A stretch of DNA of 64,000 nt from a bacterium (GCA_030685015.1 JAUXWS010000046.1:1-64000); one strand, 5' to 3'; shown: positions 11,085 to 19,919, numbered from the stretch's first letter. Numbers and translations are program-made. The notes: generated from the sequence alone by a model not told the origin.

Positions 11085-11973
11085 GCAGATGCGCCACGGC
11101 GCCGCCCGCTTGCATGGTTGGTTGGCCGGGGAGCAGCCCCGTGCCGTGGTGATCCTGGGCACCGGCCTGGGCGCCCTCGCCCGCGAGGCCCAGATCCTGC
11201 GCAGCCTGGACTACGAGGAGATTCCGCACTTCCCCGTCGCCACGGTGGAGAGCCACCATGGCCGCCTGCTCCTGGCCCGCCTGGAGGAGCAGGGTCCGAC
11301 CGTGCTGGTCATGCAGGGCCGCTTCCACTTCTACGAAGGGTGGTCCATGCAGGAGATCACCTTTCCCCTGCGCGTCTTCGGTCTGCTGGGCGTTCGCCTG
11401 CTGGTGGCCTCCAACGCCTGCGGCTGCGTCAATCCGCAGTTCCGCAAGGGCCAGCTGATGGTGATGGAGGACCACATCAACCTGCTGGGCGACAACCCGC
11501 TGATCGGGCCCAACCTGGACGGGCTGGGTCCCCGCTTCCCCGACATGAGCGCGCCCTACGACCCGGAGCTGATCGCCCTCATCGAGCGCCTCGCCCTCGA
11601 GCGGCGCATCCCGCTGCAGAAGGGCGTCTACGCCGCGGTGGGCGGACCCTGCCTCGAGACCCGCGCCGAGTATCGCTGGCTGCGCACGGCCGGCGCCGAT
11701 GTGGTGGGGATGAGCACCATCCCAGAGGTGATCGTCGCCCGCCACATGGGTCTGCGCGTGGCCGGCTTCTCCATCATCACCGACGAGGGCTTCCCCGAGG
11801 CGTTGAAAGCGGTCGCGCTGGAGGAGATCCTGGCCGCCGCCGCCCAGGTGGAGCCGCACTTGACGGTCCTGGTGCGGGATCTCCTGCGCGAGACCGATCC
11901 CCTCCTGCGGGCCGCCGCCGCCCTCCCCTGTGAGCTGTCCTTCCGGCACGAGGCCGGGACCGGCGGTGCCTGA
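11059..11973 (+). CDS. punA: Purine nucleoside phosphorylase, PNP class I trimeric family
   Basis: A 304-aa phosphorolytic purine nucleoside phosphorylase for purine salvage. Family motifs are LGTGLG (phosphate loop), HHGRL, GRFHFYEGW, SNACG, GGPCLETRAEYRWLR with the base-contacting Glu, and GADVVGMSTIPEVIVARH. At about residue 241 the usual ITN is ITD: that Asn contacts N7/O6 of 6-oxopurines, and MTA phosphorylases carry Asp there, so base preference may be shifted to 6-aminopurines. GTG at 11059 overlaps divIVA by 26 bp. Its insertion into a division cluster is unusual. It could be a 5'-methylthioadenosine phosphorylase-like enzyme, but the overall motifs are PNP. Confidence 0.92.
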   Translation: MPDKRPTLEQMRHGAARLHGWLAGEQPRAVVILGTGLGALAREAQILRSLDYEEIPHFPVATVESHHGRLLLARLEEQGPTVLVMQGRFHFYEGWSMQEITFPLRVFGLLGVRLLVASNACGCVNPQFRKGQLMVMEDHINLLGDNPLIGPNLDGLGPRFPDMSAPYDPELIALIERLALERRIPLQKGVYAAVGGPCLETRAEYRWLRTAGADVVGMSTIPEVIVARHMGLRVAGFSIITDEGFPEALKAVALEEILAAAAQVEPHLTVLVRDLLRETDPLLRAAAALPCELSFRHEAGTGGA

Positions 11974-11989
11974 ACTTCCTGGAGCATCC

Positions 11990-14900
11990 GTGAGCCGCTA
12001 CACCCCCGTCCCGTCCAAGGTCGACTTCCCCGCGCTCGAGCACGAGGTGCTGCGCTTCTGGGACGAGGAGCGCGTCTTCGCCCGCAGCATCGAGCAGCGC
12101 CGGCACTGCCCCGACTGGGTCTTCTACGACGGCCCGCCCGGCACCAACGGCCGGCCCCACATCGGGCACATGCTGCAGTCCGCCCTCAAGGACCTCTGGC
12201 CACGCTACAAGACGATGCGCGGCTTCCGCGTGCTGCGCCGCGCCGGCTGGGACACCCACGGCCTGCCGGTGGAGCTGAAGGCCGAGCGGGAGCTGGGCCT
12301 GACCGACAAGAGCCAGATCCCGGCCTTCGGTGTGGAGAAGTTCCAGGACTACTGCCGCTCCACCGTCTTCCGCTTCAAGGACGAGTGGGAGGACAGCATC
12401 CGCCGCATCGGACGCTTCCTGGACCTGGAGGACCACTACGCCACCCTGACGGCGGACTACATCCAGAGCGACTGGTGGGTGATCAAGCAGATCTGGGACA
12501 AGGGCCTGCTCTACCGCGACGTCAAGATCATGCCCTACTGCGCCCGCTGCGGCACCAGCCTCTCCAGCCACGAGGTGGCCCAGGGCTACCAGGACGTGAC
12601 GGAGCTGACCCTGACGGCGCGATTCCGGCTGAAGGGCGAGGCCTCCACTTATCTCCTGGCCTGGACGACCACGCCCTGGACCCTCCTGGGCAACGTGGCC
12701 CTGGCCCTGGGCCCCGAGGTGGACTATGTCTTCGCCCGGGTGGGGGACGAGACCCTCGTCTTCGCCCGCGACCTGTTGCCCGCCGTGCTGGGGGAGAGGC
12801 CCCACCAGATCCTGCGCACGGTGCCCGGGCGGGAGCTGGGCGGGCTGGACTACGAGCCGCTCTGGGACTTCCAGGCCGGCCCCGACAGCGAGGGGCGGCA
12901 ACCCCACCGCACGGTGGTGGACGACTACGTCACCGCGGCGGAGGGCACGGGCATCGTCCACCTGGCCCTCTACGGCGAGGACGACTTCCGCCTCATTCGC
13001 GCCTACGGGTTGCCCCGCGTCCAGCACGTGGACGACACCGGGCACTTCGTGGCGGGGACCGGCCCCTGGTCCGGTCGCTACTTCAAGGAGGAGGGCCTCG
13101 ATGTCGAGATCGTGAAGGACCTGGCCGCCCGCGGCCTCCTGCACGACAAGGCCCGTCATGAGCACAGCTACCCGCACTGCTACAAGTGCGAGAACCCGCT
13201 CTTGTACCACGCCAAGCCCTCCTGGTTCATCCGCACGACGTCCGTGCGCGAGCGGATGCTGGCCGCCAACCGGGCGATCGGCTGGGTGCCGGCCGGCATC
13301 GGCGAGGGCCGCTTCGGGGCCTGGTTGGAGAACAATGTGGACTGGGCCGTCTCGCGCGACCGCTATTGGGGCAGCCCGCTTCCCATCTGGAGTTGCGAGG
13401 AGGAGGGCGGCTGCGGCCACCGCCTCTGCGTGGAGAGCCTGGCCGAGCTGGAGCGCCTGGCCGGCCGGCCGCTCGGTCCCGACTTCGATCCGCACATCCC
13501 CTGGATCGACCGCGTGCCGGTGGCCTGCCCCGCCTGCGGCCGGCCCATGCGCCGCGAGCCTTATGTCCTGGACTGCTGGTTCAACGCCGGACTCATGCCC
13601 TGGGGCCAGTTCGGCTACCCGGCCCGCCCCGGTTCGGCGGAACTGTTCGCCTCCCAGTTTCCGGCGGACTTCATCTGCGAGGGCCTGGACCAGACCCGCG
13701 GCTGGTTCTACACCATGCTCGCCGTCTCCACCATCCTGACGGGGGAGAGTTCCTTCCGCCACGTGATCTGCACGGGCCTGGTGGGGGACAAGGACGGCCG
13801 CAAGATGAGCAAGACCCTGGGCAACGTGATCGATCCCATGGCCGTCTTCGAGGAGTTCGGCGCCGACGCCGTGCGCTGGACCTTCTTCAACAGCCATCCC
13901 TGGAACGCCAAGCGCTTCAGCGAGGAGCTCATCCGCGACGCCGTGAAGGAGATCGTCCTCCCCTACTGGAACGTCTACGCCTTCTTCGCCACCTACGCCG
14001 CCATCGACGGCTGGTCGCCCGACCAGGGGCTGGCCGCGCCGGAGGCGGAGCTGGACCGCTGGATCCTGTCCGCCACGGTGCGGCTCAACGAGCGGGTCTG
14101 CGCCGCCCTGGAGGCCTTCGACGTCTTCAGCGCCAGCGAAGCGATCGTCGACCACATGGACGAGCTGTCCAACTGGTACATCCGCCGCAGCCGCAGCCGC
14201 TTCTGGAAAAGCGAGGACGACGCCGACAAGCACCGGGCCTACTCCACGCTCTACCGCTGCCTGCGCGACCTGACCCAGATCCTCGCCCCCTTCCTGCCCT
14301 TCGTGACGGAGGTGGTCCATCAGCGCCTGCTGCGCCCGGCGGAGCCGGCCCTGCCCGTCTCCGTCCACCTCTGCGACTGGCCGCGGGCGGACGAGGAGGT
14401 CCGCGACCCGGTCCTCGAGCGGGAGATGGACCTTGTCTACCACGCCGTCAAGCTGGGGCGGGCCCTGCGCGCCCAGCACCAGCTCAAGACGCGGCAACCC
14501 CTGGCCAAGATGCTGGTGGTGGTGGGGGCCGGCGAGGACGACCACTGCATCCGGCGCATGGCCGGCCTCATCCGCGAAGAGCTGAACGTGCGCGAGATCG
14601 AAATCAGCCGCGACGAGCACGAGCTGGTGGAGATCAGCGTCAAGCCCAACTTCCGCACCCTGGGCAAGCGCTTCGGGCCGCGCATGAAGGAGGCGGCGGC
14701 CCTGATCGAGGGCTGGGGCCTGCGCGAGATCGCCATGCTCGAGCACGGCGAAATGCTGGAGGTGCTGGGCGAGCAGGTGAAGTGGGAGGATCTGCTCATC
14801 CAGCGGAAAGAGCGCGAGGGCCTCAAGGTCATCACCGAGCACGGCTTCACCATCGCCCTTGACACGGAGCTCACGCCGGACCTGCTGCTTGAGGGACTGG

Positions 14901-15145
14901 CCCGCGAGCTGATCAACCGCGTCCAGAATTTGCGCAAGGAGAGCGGCCTGGCCGTGAGCGACCGCATCGAGCTGATCGTGCGGGACGGACCCGAGCTGCG
15001 CGCCGTGCTGGACGCCCACGGCGAGCGGGTGGCGCGCGAGACGCTGGCCTTGACCCTGCGGCTGGCCGATAAGGAGGATCAGCTGCGGGACATTACCTTG
15101 AACGAGGTGCGGACCGCCATCGGCCTGAGGAAGGTGGAGCACTGA
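11990..15145 (+). CDS. ileS: Isoleucyl-tRNA synthetase
   Basis: Charges tRNA-Ile with isoleucine. 1,051 residues: class I catalytic core with PHIGHML (HIGH, about residue 55) and KMSKT (KMSKS variant, about 604), CP1 editing domain with TTTPWTLLGN, WDTHGLPVE, and a C-terminal anticodon-binding domain. The length and motifs such as ARCGTSLSSHEVAQGYQDV fit the longer eukaryote-like (IleS2) type rather than the roughly 930-aa IleS1; IleS2 enzymes are often naturally mupirocin-resistant, which remains inference here. GTG at 11990 follows GGAG by 5 nt and is preferred to an ATG at 11930 inside punA. The ileS-dksA-lspA-rluD order is conserved in Bacillus. Confidence 0.97.
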   Translation: MSRYTPVPSKVDFPALEHEVLRFWDEERVFARSIEQRRHCPDWVFYDGPPGTNGRPHIGHMLQSALKDLWPRYKTMRGFRVLRRAGWDTHGLPVELKAERELGLTDKSQIPAFGVEKFQDYCRSTVFRFKDEWEDSIRRIGRFLDLEDHYATLTADYIQSDWWVIKQIWDKGLLYRDVKIMPYCARCGTSLSSHEVAQGYQDVTELTLTARFRLKGEASTYLLAWTTTPWTLLGNVALALGPEVDYVFARVGDETLVFARDLLPAVLGERPHQILRTVPGRELGGLDYEPLWDFQAGPDSEGRQPHRTVVDDYVTAAEGTGIVHLALYGEDDFRLIRAYGLPRVQHVDDTGHFVAGTGPWSGRYFKEEGLDVEIVKDLAARGLLHDKARHEHSYPHCYKCENPLLYHAKPSWFIRTTSVRERMLAANRAIGWVPAGIGEGRFGAWLENNVDWAVSRDRYWGSPLPIWSCEEEGGCGHRLCVESLAELERLAGRPLGPDFDPHIPWIDRVPVACPACGRPMRREPYVLDCWFNAGLMPWGQFGYPARPGSAELFASQFPADFICEGLDQTRGWFYTMLAVSTILTGESSFRHVICTGLVGDKDGRKMSKTLGNVIDPMAVFEEFGADAVRWTFFNSHPWNAKRFSEELIRDAVKEIVLPYWNVYAFFATYAAIDGWSPDQGLAAPEAELDRWILSATVRLNERVCAALEAFDVFSASEAIVDHMDELSNWYIRRSRSRFWKSEDDADKHRAYSTLYRCLRDLTQILAPFLPFVTEVVHQRLLRPAEPALPVSVHLCDWPRADEEVRDPVLEREMDLVYHAVKLGRALRAQHQLKTRQPLAKMLVVVGAGEDDHCIRRMAGLIREELNVREIEISRDEHELVEISVKPNFRTLGKRFGPRMKEAAALIEGWGLREIAMLEHGEMLEVLGEQVKWEDLLIQRKEREGLKVITEHGFTIALDTELTPDLLLEGLARELINRVQNLRKESGLAVSDRIELIVRDGPELRAVLDAHGERVARETLALTLRLADKEDQLRDITLNEVRTAIGLRKVEH

Positions 15146-15184
15146 GGAGACCGCGCGGCACGGGGCCGGCGGTGAGGAGGACGG

Positions 15185-15562
15185 ATGGCACAGACCTACT
15201 ACACAGCGGAGCAGCTGGAGGAATTCCGCCGCATCCTGCTGGAGAAGCGGCGGGAAGCGTTGGAGGAGCTGGATTACTGCAAGAAGGAGCTGGAGGAGGG
15301 TCTCTCCCAGGCCTCCGGCGACTCCAGCACCTATTCCTTCCACATGGCGGACCAGGGCACCGACGCCCAGGAGCAGGAGAAGACCTTCATGTTCGCCTCG
15401 CGCCAGGGCAAGTTCGTCCAGACGGTGGACGCCGCCCTGGAGCGGATCGAGAAGGGGCGCTACGGCATCTGCGTGAAATGCGGCTGCCTCATCGCCGAGC
15501 AGCGCCTGCGCATCGTGCCCACGGCCAAGCTCTGCGTTGACTGCAAGACCCCCGAGGAATAG
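15185..15562 (+). CDS. TraR/DksA-type zinc-finger protein
   Basis: 125 residues: an N-terminal coiled coil (LEEFRRILLEKRREALEELD) and a C-terminal C4 zinc finger (CVKC ... CVDC, about residues 97-120) with YGICVKCG, the TraR/DksA signature. DksA-family proteins enter the RNA polymerase secondary channel; Bacillus YlyA, at the same position between ileS and lspA, is the closest positional analogue. The acidic coiled-coil tip residues that define DksA activity cannot be assigned by eye. A strong GAGGAGG lies just before the ATG. Confidence 0.9.
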   Translation: MAQTYYTAEQLEEFRRILLEKRREALEELDYCKKELEEGLSQASGDSSTYSFHMADQGTDAQEQEKTFMFASRQGKFVQTVDAALERIEKGRYGICVKCGCLIAEQRLRIVPTAKLCVDCKTPEE

Positions 15563-16136
15563 GAGGCCGGCCATCACACGCGCCCGCGCCGTCCTGATCA
15601 TCGCCCTGTGTTTCGCGACGGACCAGCTGCTGAAGCTGGCCGTTCGCGTTTGGCTGGAGCCCGGCCAGTCGCTGCCCCTGCTGGGGGACTGGGTCCGCCT
15701 CACGCTGGTGGAGAACCGCGCCGGGGTGATGGGCATCTCGCTGCTGCCCCTGTGGGCCCTCACCGCGCTCTCGCTGCCGGCCGTGGTCCTGCTGGGCTGG
15801 TGGCTGTGGCGTCAGCTGCCCGGCCGCACCTGGCTGGTCCGCCTGCTGCCCTGGGTGCTGGGCGGGGCCGCGGGCAACCTGTGGGACCGCGTCCTGCGCG
15901 GTCGCGTCACCGACATGATCGACGTGGACATCCCGGACATCCACCTGCCGGCGGCCCGCCTCGCCGGCTTCGACTTCCCGGGCTTCCACCTGGAGCGCTG
16001 GTGGGTCTTCAACCTGGCGGACAGCTTCATTTTCGTCTGCATGATCCTCATCCTCATCCTTGGCCTGAGCGGCCGGCTGGAGCAGGAGCCCCCCGCCGCG
16101 CCGGTGTCCGGCGACGGAGAGGGGACGGCCGGGTGA
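15537..16136 (+). CDS. lspA: Lipoprotein signal peptidase (LspA), start uncertain
   Basis: Inner-membrane aspartic protease that cleaves prolipoprotein signal peptides. Four hydrophobic segments; conserved ATDQLLKL, VENRAGVMGI, GNLWDRV, and the catalytic aspartates in RVTDMIDV and FNLADSF. About 25 extra residues lie between the last two motifs. The only canonical start is TTG at 15537, inside the preceding gene and with no ribosome site. A perfect AGGAGG (15561-15566) instead sits 6 nt before an in-frame ATC at 15573, which would start the protein right before its first helix, so ATC initiation is plausible. The stop overlaps the rluD GTG (GTGA). Confidence 0.9.
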   Translation: MTARPPRNRRPAITRARAVLIIALCFATDQLLKLAVRVWLEPGQSLPLLGDWVRLTLVENRAGVMGISLLPLWALTALSLPAVVLLGWWLWRQLPGRTWLVRLLPWVLGGAAGNLWDRVLRGRVTDMIDVDIPDIHLPAARLAGFDFPGFHLERWWVFNLADSFIFVCMILILILGLSGRLEQEPPAAPVSGDGEGTAG

Positions 16137-17305
16137 GTCCGCGCGGCCGCCACAGCTTCGTGCGTTACGGCGGCAAGGCCCCGCACCCGCCGGCGATGGA
16201 GCCGGAGGTGGAGGAGATCCGGCTGGAGATCGGTCCCCACCAGAGCCCGGAGCGCATCGACCTGTGGCTGGCGCGCCAGATCCGCTTCGTCTCCCGCACC
16301 TTCATCCAGCACATCATCGAGGAGGGGATGGTCCTGGCCGGCGGGCGCCCGGTCGCCAAGCCCAGCCAGCGCATCGGCCCGGGCGAGGTGCTGCTCGTGC
16401 GCGTCCCGCGGCGGCCGCGGCCGCTCATCACGGCGGAGGAGATCCCCCTGGACATCCTCCACGAGGACGAGCACCTGATGGTGATCAACAAGGCGGCGGG
16501 CATGGTGGTGCATCCGGCCCGGGGCAACTTCAGCGGGACCCTCGTCAACGCCCTCATGAACTATCTGGACGAGCTGCCGGAGGAGGCGGGGGAGGACTTC
16601 CGGCCGGGCATCGTCCACCGCCTGGACCGCGACACGACGGGCCTGATGGTGATCGGCAAGACGCCCGAGGCGGTGCGCGAGCTGAGCCGCATGTTCCACG
16701 ACCGGGAGGTGCACCGCATCTACCGGGCGCTGGTGTGGGGCAGCCCGCGCCACTTGCAGGGCACGGTGGAGACGGGAATCGGGCGGGATCCGCGCGACCG
16801 CCTCAAGATGGCCGTCCTCACCCTGCCCCAGGGCCGCCGGGCTGTCACCCACTACCGGACCACGGCGCGCTTCGATTTCCTCTCGCTGGTGGAGCTTAAG
16901 CTGGAGACGGGCCGCACGCACCAGATCCGCGTCCACCTGCAGCACCTGGGGCACCCGGTCTTCGGCGACGCCGACTACGGCGGCCGGGACGCCCGGCGGG
17001 CCGGCTTCACGGGGGACCGCCAGACCCGCGCCCACCGCTATCTGGACCTGGTGGGGCGGCAGGCCCTGCACAGCTGGCGCATGGGCTTCCGCCATCCGGT
17101 GGAGGATCGGGCCCTGGACTTCGAGGCGCCCCTGCCGCCGGACATGGCCGCCGTCCTGGCCGGCGAGACGGAGCGGGACGGCCCCCTGCCGCCCTCCACC
17201 ACCTCGGTCTGGAGCTGGGGTGGCGGCGGAGCGGGCGGCCCCGGCGAGGATGGCCGGCGCCGCGCGCCGCAGCGGGGAGGGAGCGCCGCCTCCCCCGAGG
17301 CCTGA
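16133..17305 (+). CDS. rluD: RluD-family 23S rRNA pseudouridine synthase
   Basis: 390 residues. An N-terminal S4 RNA-binding domain (SPERIDLWLARQIRFVSRTF, about 25-85) is followed by a RluA/RluD catalytic domain with HRLDRDTTGLMVIGKT carrying the catalytic Asp (about 165), and GRTHQIRVHLQHLGHPV. It isomerises uridines in 23S rRNA; RluD-type specificity is inferred from the S4 domain and gene position (ylyB in Bacillus). The last 40 residues are a low-complexity Gly/Ala/Pro tail. GTG at 16133 overlaps the lspA stop by 4 bp and follows a GGAGAGGGG stretch. Confidence 0.93.
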   Translation: MSPRGRHSFVRYGGKAPHPPAMEPEVEEIRLEIGPHQSPERIDLWLARQIRFVSRTFIQHIIEEGMVLAGGRPVAKPSQRIGPGEVLLVRVPRRPRPLITAEEIPLDILHEDEHLMVINKAAGMVVHPARGNFSGTLVNALMNYLDELPEEAGEDFRPGIVHRLDRDTTGLMVIGKTPEAVRELSRMFHDREVHRIYRALVWGSPRHLQGTVETGIGRDPRDRLKMAVLTLPQGRRAVTHYRTTARFDFLSLVELKLETGRTHQIRVHLQHLGHPVFGDADYGGRDARRAGFTGDRQTRAHRYLDLVGRQALHSWRMGFRHPVEDRALDFEAPLPPDMAAVLAGETERDGPLPPSTTSVWSWGGGGAGGPGEDGRRRAPQRGGSAASPEA

Positions 17306-17408
17306 CCGCACGAGTTCCCCGCCCGCCGGCCTGATCCGGGGCGGGGAGGACAATCACAAACCCGCGCCGGCCGCGCGATGGCCGGCGACCCAAGCTGGAT
17401 CACGAGAC

Positions 17409-18179
17409 ATGAACCTGACCCAACGCAACCTGGCCCTTTATGTGGACTTCGACAACATCGCCATCGGCTTCAAATCCAAGAACGGGACCAAGCTGGACAT
17501 CCGCATGGTCCTCAACCGGCTGCTGGAGAAGGGGCGCATCATCACGAAGCGGGCCTATGCCGACTGGCACTACTACAGCAAGTACAAGGACGAGCTGCAC
17601 GCCAACGGCATCGAGCTGATCGAGATCCCCAAGCGCTCCATGACCGGCAAGAACAGCGCCGACATCCGCCTGGTGGTGGACGCCATCGACCTCTGCCACA
17701 CCAACCCCCACATCGACACCTTCGTCATCTTCTCCGGCGACAGCGACTTCAGCCCCCTGGTGAGCAAGCTGCGGGAGAACAACAAGACGATCATCGGCAT
17801 CGGCATGCGCGAGAGCAGCTCCAACCTGTTGGTGGAGAACTGCGACGAGTTCCTCTTCTACGAGAACCTGGGGATCGAGGAGCAGCGCGAGGTGCCGGCC
17901 TTGGGCAAGACCATTCCCAAGGACAAGCTGCCCGCCATGAAGCAGCTGGTCTCGGCCATCAACGCGCTGCTGCGCGAGGACTCCGAGATCCTGCTGGCCA
18001 GCCTGATCAAGGACACGATCAAGCGCAAGAACCCCTCCTTCAGCGAAAGCAGCCTGGGCTACTCCAACTTCGGCGAGTTCCTGGAGGACGCGGCCCGCTT
18101 CGACATCCTGGAGGTGACGCGGGACAAGACCCGCGGCGGCACCTGGGTGGTGACCAAACTCAAGGGCTTGACCAAGTAG
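17409..18179 (+). CDS. NYN (LabA/DUF88-like) ribonuclease with C-terminal LOTUS/OST-HTH domain
   Basis: 256 residues. The NYN/PIN-like domain (about 1-150) begins LALYVDFDNIAIGF, carrying the first catalytic aspartates, and has GKNSADIRLVVDAI and TFVIFSGDSDFSPLV, the remaining acidic residues of this nuclease fold. Residues about 175-250 (MKQLVSAINALLREDSEILLAS ... YSNFGEFLEDAA) match a LOTUS/OST-HTH RNA-binding domain. NYN-LOTUS pairing is known in bacterial DUF88 proteins and in animal MARF1, where it degrades RNA. ATG at 17409 opens the conserved domain. It follows rluD after about 100 bp and ends at a bidirectional hairpin. Confidence 0.9.
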   Translation: MNLTQRNLALYVDFDNIAIGFKSKNGTKLDIRMVLNRLLEKGRIITKRAYADWHYYSKYKDELHANGIELIEIPKRSMTGKNSADIRLVVDAIDLCHTNPHIDTFVIFSGDSDFSPLVSKLRENNKTIIGIGMRESSSNLLVENCDEFLFYENLGIEEQREVPALGKTIPKDKLPAMKQLVSAINALLREDSEILLASLIKDTIKRKNPSFSESSLGYSNFGEFLEDAARFDILEVTRDKTRGGTWVVTKLKGLTK

Positions 18180-18231
18180 CCGCAGGCGCCGGGCGTCGCC
18201 GGATGCCCGCACGGGCTGGAGCAAGGAAATG

Positions 18232-18264
18232 GAATGGGCCGCTCCCCTGCGGGGCGGCCCATTC
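18232..18264. terminator. Bidirectional hairpin between convergent genes
   Basis: GAATGGGCCG and CGGCCCATTC form a perfect 10-bp stem around a C/G-rich loop that can pair further. It lies between the NYN-LOTUS gene (+) and the outer-membrane gene (-), the expected place for a shared terminator. T-runs on either side are poor. Confidence 0.6.
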
Positions 18265-18297
18265 GTTGTTCAAGACGGTTGAGGTGGGGCGCGAGGC

Positions 18298-19770
18298 TCA
18301 TCGCAACTGGAAGACGGTTTCCACCAGGAAGGTGCGGTCCTGCTCGGCCTCGCCGCGGATGCGGCCGTCCCCGTTGCGGTCGGCGTAGGTGGTGCGCCAG
18401 TCCAGGCGCAGCAGAGCGCCGGGCGCCAGCTCGTAGCCCACCCGCGTGCCGTGCATTGTGCCCGCTGTGCGCAGTTCGAAAAGGGATTCGACGCCCACCT
18501 GCGAGTAGTAGGCCGCCAGCTCCTTGAGCTTGGGCACCTTGGCCAGGTCGAGGCCGGCCCCCGCCCACAGGCTGTTCCAATCGTCGTGGCCGCCCTCGTC
18601 GGGTTTCATCGTGTTCCAGGCGGCGCTGACCGTCAGGAGGTTGAAGAGGCTGGCCCGGGCGTCGGCGTAGAAACCCTTCATCGCCGGGGCATGCTTGAGC
18701 AGCTCCTCGCGGGTGTAGAGGCTGTCGCCGCGATAGATGGTGCGCTCCACGTCATAGGTGCGGTTGAAGAAGTCGCCGATGAACTGCTCGCCCCAGACCC
18801 GGTACTCGGCCCCCGCCGACAGCCAGTGGAGAGGCCGCCAGCGCAGGCCGGGCGCCCAGCCGCTGCCGTAGCCGGAGAAGCGGGCCACCTGGAAGTAGAG
18901 GTCCAGGTTGGGCAGCAGCTCGTAGCCCAGGTCCGCGCCCAGCGCCTGGAGGGACTCCTCGGCCTTGGAGTAGTCGGGCAGGGGGTGGTCCAGCCAGTCG
19001 TCGCCGGGGTAGCCGGCCATGCCGCGCAGGCGCTCCCACAGCTCGGAACCCTCGCCCACCTCGCTGCGCAGATCCTGCCAGAGCTGGTACTCGCGGGCGT
19101 CGTTGTGGTCCAGGAAGCGATCCAGCTGGTCCGGCACCCGGTCGCCGTCGGCATCGGCCATGCCGGCATAGAGGTTGCCGTCCATCACGAAGGAGGCCCC
19201 CACCCGCAGCTTGCCCAGCACCGGGTGACTGGCGCGCAGGCCGAAGAGGCCGGGGCCGTCCAGTTCGCGGAAGTTGGCCAGGAAGCCTTCGATCTGCGGC
19301 TGGCCCGGGCGGAGGTCGAACTCGCCGCCCACCCGCCGCACGGAGGGGTACTGCACGGCGTTGGAGTAGTGGCGCACGAGGATGCCGTAGCCCAGGTTGA
19401 CATCATCCAGGGCGCCCGCCTTCAGGTAGACGGGATCGCCTTTGTGGGCCCAGCGCAGGTAGTAGATCTTGTCGATGAGATCCCGGCCTTCGTCCCAGTC
19501 GGACTTGCGCACCTGGCCATCCTGGTCGAAGTAGAGGGTCAGGTCGAGGGCAATGCCCAGCTTGCCGATGGGAATCTCCGGGCGCAGCGAGATCTGGGTC
19601 CAGGTCTGGCCGCCCATGGTCACGGCGCCGATGCCGGCCGAGGCCGTCCAGCCCTGGGCGGCCGGCGCGGCGGGCTCCTCCTCCTGCGCCGGCAGCGGCA
19701 GGACGGCGCAAAGGAGGACGCAGCCAAGCAGGGCGCCGCGTGCAGGCGGGAATGCGGGAGAGTGTGTCAT
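18298..19770 (-). CDS. Predicted outer-membrane beta-barrel protein
   Basis: 490 residues with an N-terminal signal peptide (ARGALLGCVLLCAVLPLPAQ, cleavage likely after AQ near residue 29) and a body of alternating amphipathic strands rich in Tyr, Trp and Gly, ending with aromatic FQLR, typical of outer-membrane barrels. DADGDRVPDQLDRF and DRNGDGRIRGEAE are Asp-rich calcium-binding-like loops. The family is not recognised; a porin or transporter is possible. ATG at 19770 is chosen over 19812 because the signal peptide starts there and GAGGACACC precedes it. A TATCTTGG box (plus-strand 19819-19826) lies about 50 nt upstream. Confidence 0.75.
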   Translation of the reverse strand: MTHSPAFPPARGALLGCVLLCAVLPLPAQEEEPAAPAAQGWTASAGIGAVTMGGQTWTQISLRPEIPIGKLGIALDLTLYFDQDGQVRKSDWDEGRDLIDKIYYLRWAHKGDPVYLKAGALDDVNLGYGILVRHYSNAVQYPSVRRVGGEFDLRPGQPQIEGFLANFRELDGPGLFGLRASHPVLGKLRVGASFVMDGNLYAGMADADGDRVPDQLDRFLDHNDAREYQLWQDLRSEVGEGSELWERLRGMAGYPGDDWLDHPLPDYSKAEESLQALGADLGYELLPNLDLYFQVARFSGYGSGWAPGLRWRPLHWLSAGAEYRVWGEQFIGDFFNRTYDVERTIYRGDSLYTREELLKHAPAMKGFYADARASLFNLLTVSAAWNTMKPDEGGHDDWNSLWAGAGLDLAKVPKLKELAAYYSQVGVESLFELRTAGTMHGTRVGYELAPGALLRLDWRTTYADRNGDGRIRGEAEQDRTFLVETVFQLR

Positions 19771-19919
19771 GGTGTCCTCGCGGGATGGATCGGGTTCTGG
19801 GTGTCTTGCCACACGCGGCCAAGATACTCAACGCGAGGTGTCGTGGCCGGGACACGCCGGAGGCAAGGAGGGCAGCCTGCCGCAAGACCGGTTCCGTCCG
19901 CGGGCGGCGCCGGTCGTGC

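Noticed and set aside
11777-15763. Very long antisense open frame (about 1,300 codons) opposite ileS
   Set aside because: It is the mirror of ileS codon bias in GC-rich DNA: low-complexity Leu/Ala/Gly/His translation with no domain. Similar shadows opposite hsdR, hsdM, metG, lon, ftsK, wzc and the amidase were also dropped.
15608-16132. Extended N-terminus of rluD through lspA
   Set aside because: The frame is open only as a shadow of lspA; homology starts after GTG 16133, which overlaps the lspA stop.
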